From Bacteroidales bacterium (lineage in GTDB: Bacteria > Bacteroidota > Bacteroidia > Bacteroidales > P3), in contig JAFSLX010000026.1 of NCBI GenBank assembly GCA_017448185.1, positions 1 to 41,958 of the forward strand: 41,958 nucleotides of DNA. Reading direction: 5' to 3'. The translations under genes and the position numbers were made by a program. Positions within the stretch are counted from its first letter, which is position 1. Each line of letters starts with the position of its first letter. The notes below the pieces were generated by a model, which saw only the letters and a list, made by a program, of their open reading frames with translations, was not told where the DNA came from and did not search any database. This document shows positions 26,407-32,598 of the stretch, piece after piece.

Positions 26407-26768
26407 TGCTGCGGTTTTGGCTGGCGAACGAAATGGGGCATCTCGAAGGGTATCTCTATCGAGTACTCGATGAGGCCGCCGAACTGGCCGTCCTCCTTCC
26501 ACCAGGGGGTCTGGTAGATGAGCTTCTTCACCTTGCTGCCGTCCTGCAGGGTCTTCTCGATGGTGTAGGCGTTGAGCTGCTGGTGCTCCAGCAGGCCCTT
26601 GAGCTTGGTCTTCGCGGGCTCGGGATGGCAGTCCATCAGGTTGTAGCCTACAATCTTCTGGCCGTTGCTGTTGACATCGGCCGAATGCTGGTTCATATCA
26701 AGAATATTGCCATCAGCGTCGCAGACGGTGATGGCAATATTCTTCAATCCTTCAAAGTATTGTTGCAT
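26403..26768 (-). CDS. Stand-alone PAS domain protein
   Basis: A 121-residue protein consisting of a single PAS domain: NIAITVCDADGNILDMNQHS, then GYNLMDCHPEPAKTKL, then a beta-strand pair with KKLIYQTPWWKEDGQFGGLIEYS. The ATG at 26768 is preferred; a TTG two codons upstream is possible. There is no kinase, HTH or cyclase output domain, so it may act as a small sensor or binding protein through partners. The conserved CHP could bind a cofactor, but this is not shown. It lies 9 nt behind the phosphate butyryltransferase gene and overlaps the TonB receptor start by 4 nt, so all three are one operon. Confidence 0.8.
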   Translation of the reverse strand: MQQYFEGLKNIAITVCDADGNILDMNQHSADVNSNGQKIVGYNLMDCHPEPAKTKLKGLLEHQQLNAYTIEKTLQDGSKVKKLIYQTPWWKEDGQFGGLIEYSIEIPFEMPHFVRQPKPQQ

Positions 26769-26777
26769 ACTCAAAAA

Positions 26778-27686
26778 TTATTTGCACTGCAGGGCAGCGA
26801 GGGCGATGCTGTAGAGCTTCGTCTTGGCGCTGTCGCCACGGCTGGTGAGGACACAGGGGACGCGGGCACCCATGACCATGCATGCTAGCTCGGCGTGGGC
26901 AAATTTGGTGCAAGCCTTGTAGAAGATGTTACCGCTTTCGATGTTGGGGAACAACAGGCAGTCGGCATCACCGGCCACTTCGCTGGTGAGTTTCTTGGTC
27001 TGGGCGCTCTCTTTGTCGATGGCGCAGTCGAGGCTCAGAGGACCGTCGACCACGGCACCGGGAATCTGGCCACGCTGGCTCTGCATGCCAAGCCAAGCGG
27101 CTTCGGCGCAAGCCTGCATTCCGATGGAAACCTGCTCAGTGGCGGCGAGGACAGCCACTTTGGGTTTGGGGTTCTCAAGGCTCTTGGAGACCTGGATGAG
27201 GAAGTTCATGATGGCGGTCTTCTGCTTGAAGTCAGGAGCGGGGATGATGGCCATATCGGAGCAGCAGAGCAGCTTGTGGTAGGCGGGAACTTCCATGACG
27301 GCCATGTGGGTCAGCATGTCGTTCTTCTTGCCGGGCATGAGGCCGCACTCCTTGTTGAGGATGGCACGCATGTATTTGTCGGTCGAGAGCAGACCCTTCA
27401 TCAGGAAGTCGGCCTTGCATTCGTTGATCAAGGCAACGGCTTTGGCACCAGCCTTGTTGTCGTTGGCTTCCTGAATCATCTCAAACTTGTTGGGGTCGAT
27501 ACCCTCTTCGGCACAGACTTTCTTCATGGTTTCGATGTCGCCCACGAGGGTGGCTTCCACAATACCGCGGTCGATGGCAGCGCTCACTGCGCCGATGGTG
27601 TGGCTATCATTGGCATAAGCCACGGCAAGTCTTTTTTTACCTTTCGATTTGACCAGCTCAAGCAGGTCGTCAAGTTTTGTAATCAT
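26778..27686 (-). CDS. ptb: Phosphate butyryltransferase-family acyltransferase
   Basis: A 302-residue cytoplasmic enzyme of the phosphate acetyl/butyryltransferase family. The N-terminus RLAVAYANDSHTIGAVSAAIDRG, the middle region KGLLSTDKYMRAILNKECG and the C-terminal block DCLLFPNIESGNIFYKACTKF are characteristic of Ptb. It interconverts butyryl-CoA (or a related acyl-CoA) plus phosphate and butyryl phosphate plus CoA. A butyrate kinase gene, the usual partner, is not in this window; the acyl chain preference therefore remains open. A good -7 box (27733-27740) precedes it, and it heads the operon with the PAS and TonB receptor genes. Confidence 0.88.
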   Translation of the reverse strand: MITKLDDLLELVKSKGKKRLAVAYANDSHTIGAVSAAIDRGIVEATLVGDIETMKKVCAEEGIDPNKFEMIQEANDNKAGAKAVALINECKADFLMKGLLSTDKYMRAILNKECGLMPGKKNDMLTHMAVMEVPAYHKLLCCSDMAIIPAPDFKQKTAIMNFLIQVSKSLENPKPKVAVLAATEQVSIGMQACAEAAWLGMQSQRGQIPGAVVDGPLSLDCAIDKESAQTKKLTSEVAGDADCLLFPNIESGNIFYKACTKFAHAELACMVMGARVPCVLTSRGDSAKTKLYSIALAALQCK

Positions 27687-27732
27687 TTTATTTTGAATTA
27701 TTTGTTGTTAAATTATTATATATATATGCCTG

Positions 27733-27740
27733 CAAATTTA
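27733..27740 (-). promoter_or_regulatory. Candidate -7 box of the ptb-PAS-TonB receptor operon
   Basis: TAAATTTG followed by CA on the - strand fits TAnnTTTG, 46 nt upstream of the ptb start. The -33 region has only a partial TTG match, at a slightly long spacing. Confidence 0.55.
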
Positions 27741-27890
27741 CATATTTTTTTTGATTCTTGTGCAATCTATTTTAAAATAAATGATGCTATGCTGATAGTC
27801 AGCCACGTAAATAGCTTGTACGCGTGTCAATGTCTGCCCTATGTTTCGGACCGGTTTGAACGGAGATGACCCGGAGATGGTGCGCTTTAT

Positions 27891-28580
27891 TCAGTATGTG
27901 GCAATGCTGAGTGTGGCGATACTTATACGAAGACTGTAAACATTGGCCAAGGCATCGCAGCAGCTTGTCAATGTGGCACCTGTGGTCATCACGTCGTCGA
28001 CCAACAGTATATGCTTGTTCTTCAGTTGTTCGGGATGCATAGTGCGGAAGGCGTTTTCGACATTTGTTTGGCGTTTGTCACGCTGCTGTTGGCTTTGTTT
28101 CCGGGTGTATCGCACTCGTTTCAAGGCAGTGGTGTTGATGGGCACACCAAGCACTTCGGACATACCGCGACAGAGCAACTCGCTTTGGTTGTATCCGCGT
28201 TTTAGGTGTCGTATCCAGTGCAGCGGCACAGGCAAAAGGAGGTCTATGTCGTCGAAGCGTCCTGAGCGCGCAAGATCTAACCCCATCTGCCGTCCCATGA
28301 GCAGGCAGAGGTCGCTGTTGCCGTGGAATTTCATCGAATGGATGATGCGTTGTGTTTTATTGCCGTGCTGGAACTGCAGCATTGCCGAGACTGCAACGAA
28401 AGGTATTTTCCCGATCAGCATGCGTTCGGCTTCGTTGTCGGGGGTGGCACTGAAGTGGGTGGCTGGTAATTGGGATAGGCAACTCACACACAGTTGGTTT
28501 TCGTTGCCGACGAGCACCTCGCCGCATCCGACACAGGTGCTTGGAAAGAACGTATTGAGTATGGTGTGGAGCACCGACAT
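27891..28580 (-). CDS. ComF family phosphoribosyltransferase-like protein
   Basis: The 229-residue protein begins with a four-Cys zinc-ribbon-like element (CVGCGE, then CVSC). A phosphoribosyltransferase fold follows, with the PRPP-binding loop HILLVDDVMTTGATLTSC near residue 190. The segment LLPVPLHWIRHLKRGYNQSE is highly typical of ComF. ComF proteins are linked to DNA uptake and processing in competent bacteria, but many carriers are not known to be competent. It lies 2 nt after queA on the same strand and is probably the last gene of the queA-pssA operon. About 200 nt without a recognisable gene separate it from ptb. Confidence 0.9.
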   Translation of the reverse strand: MSVLHTILNTFFPSTCVGCGEVLVGNENQLCVSCLSQLPATHFSATPDNEAERMLIGKIPFVAVSAMLQFQHGNKTQRIIHSMKFHGNSDLCLLMGRQMGLDLARSGRFDDIDLLLPVPLHWIRHLKRGYNQSELLCRGMSEVLGVPINTTALKRVRYTRKQSQQQRDKRQTNVENAFRTMHPEQLKNKHILLVDDVMTTGATLTSCCDALANVYSLRISIATLSIATY

Positions 28581-28582
28581 GG

Positions 28583-29797
28583 TCAGGGCATAAAGAGGCA
28601 GCTGTCACCGTAGCTGAGGAATCGGAACCCATGGTCGAGGGCATAGCGGTAGCACTTGTGCCAGCGGTCGCCGATAAGTGCTGATACAAGCAGCAGCAGG
28701 GTGCTGCGAGGTTGGTGGAAGTTGGTTATCAGGTAGTCGACCACATGGTAGCGGTAGCCTGGTGCTATCATCAATTGAGTCTCGCCGTCGAGGTGGTCTG
28801 TGTCATGACTTTTCATCCATTGCAGCACCAGTTCGAATGCTTCAGCAGCACTGAGCGTTGCTGGTTCGAGGAGGTAGGGATCCCACTGGTCGATGTGCAT
28901 CATCGCAATTTCGGGGTCGCGTTTCAGTTTAACGCCGAACCAATAAAGCGACTCGAGGGTGCGCACCGATGTGGTGCCGACGGCGATGAGGCGACGGTCG
29001 TGCATCTTTATTAGATTTGAAAGTTGATTGGCGGTAATCTGCACCTTTTCGACGTGCATTTCATGTTCTCCAATAGTGTCGGTGCTGACGGGCTTGAACG
29101 TGCCGGCTCCCACGTGGAGGGTAAGATATTCGGTGGCAATGCCACGCTGGGCAAGGCGATTGAGCACTTCGGGGGTGAAATGCAGTCCGGCCGTGGGGGC
29201 GGCTACCGAGCCGTCGTATTTTGCATAGACAGTTTGGTAGCGTGTGGCGTCGCTCTCCTCGGCGTTGCGGTTCAAGTAGGGGGGCAGGGGAATGACACCG
29301 GCGTGCTCAATGACCTCGGCAAAGCTGAGGCCACAGGTCCAGCTGAACCGCACTACCCAGGCATTACCAACGGCTTCCATTCTTTCGGCTGTCAGCATAA
29401 ACTCACCACTCTCCGCTCGCCATTCTCCGCTCAACGGTCCGCTCTTCCATTTCTTGTTGTTGCCTATGAAACAGGTCCATGTGCAATGCTCACGTTGCTC
29501 GAAGGCTTCCGACACGGCCATCTGCCACGGTTCGAGGCAGAACACCTCGATGGTCGAACCTGTGGCTTTGCGGAAGAAGAGGCGGGCATGGATGACCTTG
29601 GTGTTGTTGAACACCAATAGCGAATTGTCCGGCAGCAGGTCGGGCAGGTCGTAGAAATGGTGGTCGGATATTTGGTCGCCTTTCAGGCAGAGGAGTTTCG
29701 AATGGTCGCGCTGTTCCATCGGAAACTTGGCGATGCGGTCGTCCGGCAGGGGGTAGTCGTAGTCTTCGATGCGGATGTTTTTCAGGTCACTCAGCAT
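28583..29797 (-). CDS. queA: S-adenosylmethionine:tRNA ribosyltransferase-isomerase
   Basis: A 404-residue protein starting MLSDLKNIRIEDYDYPLPDDRIAKFP; longer in-frame starts fall inside pssA and were rejected. Family motifs are clear: LLVFNNTKVIHARL, AAPTAGLHFTPEVL, LHVGAGTFKPV and the C-terminal NFHQPRSTLLLLVSALIG. It adds the cyclopentene ring in queuosine synthesis on tRNA, using S-adenosylmethionine. It belongs to the longer QueA type of this phylum. Residues about 125-140 (SGPLSGEWRAESGEF) are encoded by a 14-bp tandem repeat and look like a foreign insert in an otherwise conserved protein. The start overlaps pssA by 11 nt; comF follows after 2 nt. Confidence 0.95.
   Translation of the reverse strand: MLSDLKNIRIEDYDYPLPDDRIAKFPMEQRDHSKLLCLKGDQISDHHFYDLPDLLPDNSLLVFNNTKVIHARLFFRKATGSTIEVFCLEPWQMAVSEAFEQREHCTWTCFIGNNKKWKSGPLSGEWRAESGEFMLTAERMEAVGNAWVVRFSWTCGLSFAEVIEHAGVIPLPPYLNRNAEESDATRYQTVYAKYDGSVAAPTAGLHFTPEVLNRLAQRGIATEYLTLHVGAGTFKPVSTDTIGEHEMHVEKVQITANQLSNLIKMHDRRLIAVGTTSVRTLESLYWFGVKLKRDPEIAMMHIDQWDPYLLEPATLSAAEAFELVLQWMKSHDTDHLDGETQLMIAPGYRYHVVDYLITNFHQPRSTLLLLVSALIGDRWHKCYRYALDHGFRFLSYGDSCLFMP
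29402..29429. repeat. 14-bp tandem pair inside queA
   Basis: CTCACCACTCTCCG (29402-29415) and CTCGCCATTCTCCG (29416-29429) are tandem 14-mers with two differences, followed by a partial third copy (CTCAACGG). The period equals that of the repeat at 23825-23852, and both read as AGAGT-rich units on the - strand. It is in frame with queA. Confidence 0.6.
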
Positions 29798-30524
29798 GTT
29801 TCTTTTGCGTGATAGCGGAAAGAATGATGTACCAAAGGATGATGAGCGAGATGGCGTACCACTGGCGGCTGGCAACGATAATGGCGGCACAGCCGATGAG
29901 GAAGATGTACTGTATGTTGTTGGTCTTCCAGCTCATGTCCTTGAAGTTGACTTTCAGTGAGAACATGGGCATCTCGGAAATCATCAGCAGGTCGGTGATA
30001 ATGGAGATACCGGCCAAGACGATAAAAAACCATGGCTGGTAAAAGAGGTCGTCGTAGCTGCCGGCAGGGGCGAACCACGTCTGTTCCATGTAAAGGGCAA
30101 CTCCCACCCAAATCAGAGCGTTGCTCGGCACAGGCAGTCCGAGGAAGGAGTGGCTTTGTCGGGTGTCGATATTGAATTTGGCCAGACGGTAGGCGGCATA
30201 GAGGGGCATAAGCAGTGCCACAAAGGGAAGGTAATTGTAGAACCAGCCTGTACAGTCGACGCTGCCTTCTTCCAATATTCCCCAGAGTATGAATCCCGGA
30301 GCCACACCGCTGGTAACCACATCGGCCAGCGAGTCAAGTTCCTTGCCCAGCGGCGAGGTAACACCCAGCAGACGGGCGGCCATGCCATCGAAGAAATCGA
30401 GAAATATTCCAAGACAGATGCACCATGCGGCAATCTGAAATGCGTCGTTGGCAGCGTAATAACAAGCTAACACGCCACACAACAGGTTGCCAAGCGTGAT
30501 GAGGTTGGGGATTTGTTTTTTCAT
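29787..30524 (-). CDS. pssA: CDP-diacylglycerol--serine O-phosphatidyltransferase
   Basis: A 245-residue membrane protein starting MKKQIPNLITLGNLLCGVLA. The CDP-alcohol phosphotransferase motif DG-x2-AR-x8-G-x3-D-x3-D is present: DGMAARLLGVTSPLGKELDS, then LADVVTSGVAPG. It makes phosphatidylserine, the precursor of phosphatidylethanolamine, at the inner membrane. About seven hydrophobic segments are seen. The start codon overlaps the preceding stop by 1 nt (TAATG), and the 3' end overlaps the queA start by 11 nt, so the three genes are translationally linked. Confidence 0.95.
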   Translation of the reverse strand: MKKQIPNLITLGNLLCGVLACYYAANDAFQIAAWCICLGIFLDFFDGMAARLLGVTSPLGKELDSLADVVTSGVAPGFILWGILEEGSVDCTGWFYNYLPFVALLMPLYAAYRLAKFNIDTRQSHSFLGLPVPSNALIWVGVALYMEQTWFAPAGSYDDLFYQPWFFIVLAGISIITDLLMISEMPMFSLKVNFKDMSWKTNNIQYIFLIGCAAIIVASRQWYAISLIILWYIILSAITQKKHAE

Positions 30525-32350
30525 TAGTAGAGCTTCACAATCAGCTTGAACTCCTCGTCGTCCCAGTACTCGCGGAACTCGGTATCGACAGCGGCACGTT
30601 TCTTGTACTCGTAGTTCTCGTCAATCGAGGCCTGCAGGTTCTTCAAGGCGTTGGTCTTGTCGCCCAGACGTGCATAGGCCACGGCGCGCAGATAGTTGAC
30701 ATCGCAGTTCTGGTCAAGGCAGCAGTCGAGCGTACGGATGGCGGTGCCGGTCTCCTCGTTCATCAACTGGGCAAAGGCGAGGTTGTAGGTGCAGGGCGTG
30801 CCTTTCAAGGCGCGCTGAGCCTCGTCGTAGTTGCCTCGTTTCAGGTTGAGGATAGGCATGTTGGCATCTGCATCGGAACTGCCTTGGCGTTTGGCCTCCT
30901 CGAAGTAGTATTTCGAGAGGGCGTAGTCTTTCTGTGCCAGGCAGAGCAGACCGGTGTTGTTCAGCACATCGGGGTTGTGGGGGTTGAGGTCGCGGGCCAC
31001 GTTCAGGTAGCGCTCAGCCTCGTCGTAGTCGCCAAGGTAGAAGGCCACGGCACCGGCGTTGTTCCAGGCGGCCCATTCGGACGAATGGTTCTCGGTGGCC
31101 CACTTGTAGTATTTCAGCTTGGTGTCGTAGTTGTAATTGATATAGGCGGCATACATCAGTTCGTCGAAGGTCAGCTTGGCGGGGTTGAGCGAGGCGATTT
31201 TGGCCAGCTCGGCATCAGTCTTGCGGGCCTCGGAGTAGTAGAGGGCAATCTGGGCACGGCGCAGGCTCGGGAAGATGTCGTCTTGCAGTTCGTCGTACAC
31301 CTCGGCCATGTTGCGGATCATCTGCTCGCGCTTGATGACGTTCTGCTGGGTCTCGACGATGTTGATAATGGCGTGCTTGTCCTGAATCTCGGAGGCTTCG
31401 ACCATCACCACGAAGTGCACCCAGTCTTCACCGGCGGCACGGGTGGTGATGACCAGCTGTTTCAGTTGCTGATATTTGTAGTAGTCAACGTCTTGCGGTT
31501 TGATTTTAGCGCGGCGGGCCATGGCGGTCAGCACCTCGTCGAGAATGCGGTTGAGCTGTGCAGTGGCCACATCGGCACGGTTTTTCGACACACCCACGTT
31601 GGCAGTCTCCTCGCCTTCGGGCGAAGCCCAGCCGGTGATGCTGATCTGTTTGGGCAGACCCTGTTCGAGCATGATGCGCTTCAGGTTTTCGACGGTGTTG
31701 CGAGCATCGAACTTCTGATTCATCGAGAAGTCCCAGTCGAGCTCCGAGGTGCCGTTGAGGAAGTAGATGTCGGCGGTCTCGACAATGCCCTGGGTCTTGT
31801 TGTAGTTGATTGGCGAGATGGAGATGTTGCCCTTGATGTCGACCCACGACGAGGTGTTGTTCACACCGTCGGAGAGCAGCACCGGGGCAAATTCGACACC
31901 CTTGTCGTCGCGCTTCACATCGTCGGCGAAGCGGGCATCCTCGTCGGTGGTTTTGGCTTTGTAGCCGATGGGGGTGAGGGTCACACGGCCGGTCTCCATG
32001 CCGGGCTTGAAGTCGAACATGTCGCTGTAAGTGAAGCGGCCGCCGTTGGCATAGTTGATGATGGTGCCGTCACCGGCCACCTTTTCGCCTTTCAGTGTAA
32101 TGGGGTCGAGCGGAATGTTGCCGCCTTCCCAGGTGAACACGGGCTGGATGAACATGGCGCAGTGCTTGTCGAAATACTTCTCGGGTATCTGGCCGATGAA
32201 CTTAACCACGACTTTGTCGTCCATTGTTTCCACAGGGTTCGGATTGGCTTGATAGCGCACTCTGTTGCTGTTCGATTTCATCTTCGAAAGGCCGTTGCAG
32301 CCTGTCAAAAGCACCGAAATGAGGACTATGGCAAAAAGGTTTCTCTTCAT
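30524..32350 (-). CDS. Lipoprotein with OmpA-like and TPR regions
   Basis: A 608-residue protein with a lipoprotein signal ending LLTGC (Cys18). A beta-rich N-terminal region (about 40-190) contains repeated Ig-like strands. Residues about 195-275 resemble an OmpA-type peptidoglycan-binding module (TADIYFLNGTSELDW, ITGWASPEGEETANVGVSKNRAD). Residues about 390-560 are TPR-like helices (WNNAGAVAFYLGDYDEAERYL, LLCLAQKDYALSKYYFEEA). Such proteins link an outer-membrane assembly to the cell wall. It shares components with the T9SS protein PorE but has a different domain order, so it is not called that. It is first in the operon with pssA, queA and comF; a -7 box lies 87 nt upstream. Confidence 0.8.
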   Translation of the reverse strand: MKRNLFAIVLISVLLTGCNGLSKMKSNSNRVRYQANPNPVETMDDKVVVKFIGQIPEKYFDKHCAMFIQPVFTWEGGNIPLDPITLKGEKVAGDGTIINYANGGRFTYSDMFDFKPGMETGRVTLTPIGYKAKTTDEDARFADDVKRDDKGVEFAPVLLSDGVNNTSSWVDIKGNISISPINYNKTQGIVETADIYFLNGTSELDWDFSMNQKFDARNTVENLKRIMLEQGLPKQISITGWASPEGEETANVGVSKNRADVATAQLNRILDEVLTAMARRAKIKPQDVDYYKYQQLKQLVITTRAAGEDWVHFVVMVEASEIQDKHAIINIVETQQNVIKREQMIRNMAEVYDELQDDIFPSLRRAQIALYYSEARKTDAELAKIASLNPAKLTFDELMYAAYINYNYDTKLKYYKWATENHSSEWAAWNNAGAVAFYLGDYDEAERYLNVARDLNPHNPDVLNNTGLLCLAQKDYALSKYYFEEAKRQGSSDADANMPILNLKRGNYDEAQRALKGTPCTYNLAFAQLMNEETGTAIRTLDCCLDQNCDVNYLRAVAYARLGDKTNALKNLQASIDENYEYKKRAAVDTEFREYWDDEEFKLIVKLY

Positions 32351-32437
32351 GTTTATATTATTATTCTTTGTTTATTTTCTATAAATCAATTGTTTATAGC
32401 AAGGATGCAGTCCGAGGCCACCCCTTGTTTTAACTTG

Positions 32438-32445
32438 CAAATATA
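32438..32445 (-). promoter_or_regulatory. Candidate -7 box of the OmpA/TPR lipoprotein-pssA-queA-comF operon
   Basis: TATATTTG followed by CA on the - strand fits TAnnTTTG, 87 nt upstream of the start. At 20 bp further upstream the sequence is TTTC rather than TTTG. The leader contains a small inverted repeat, CTATAAA-TCAATTG-TTTATAG. Confidence 0.5.
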
Positions 32446-32493
32446 GACATTTTTTTTGGATTGGCGAAAAAAATATTTTGTTGCCCCTAAAAA

Positions 32494-32586
32494 AGTTGTT
32501 CGGTTGTTGTTGTTCCGTTGTTCAGTCGTTGTTCAGTCATTCACTGAACAACGACTGAACAACGACTGAACAAGTACTGAGCAACG
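32494..32586. repeat. Hairpin of tandem 11-bp units, copy 2 (perfect core)
   Basis: Core: two CGTTGTTCAGT units (32516-32537), loop CATTC (32538-32542), then two ACTGAACAACG units (32543-32564), giving a perfect 22-bp stem with a 5-nt loop. Outer, diverged units continue on both sides (left from 32494; right ACTGAACAAGT and ACTGAGCAACG to 32586). It begins 12 nt past the stop codon of the AddB-like nuclease gene, so it may end or protect that transcript. It fills most of the 250-nt gap before the lipoprotein promoter. Other copies: 19532-19613 and 41904-41958. Confidence 0.9.
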
Positions 32587-32598
32587 GGGGTGGGGGAT

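Noticed and set aside
27842-27940. 32-codon + strand frame (MFRTGLNGDD...) near the comF end
   Set aside because: It overlaps the comF 3' end on the opposite strand, matches nothing recognised, and could be chance or a tiny remnant.
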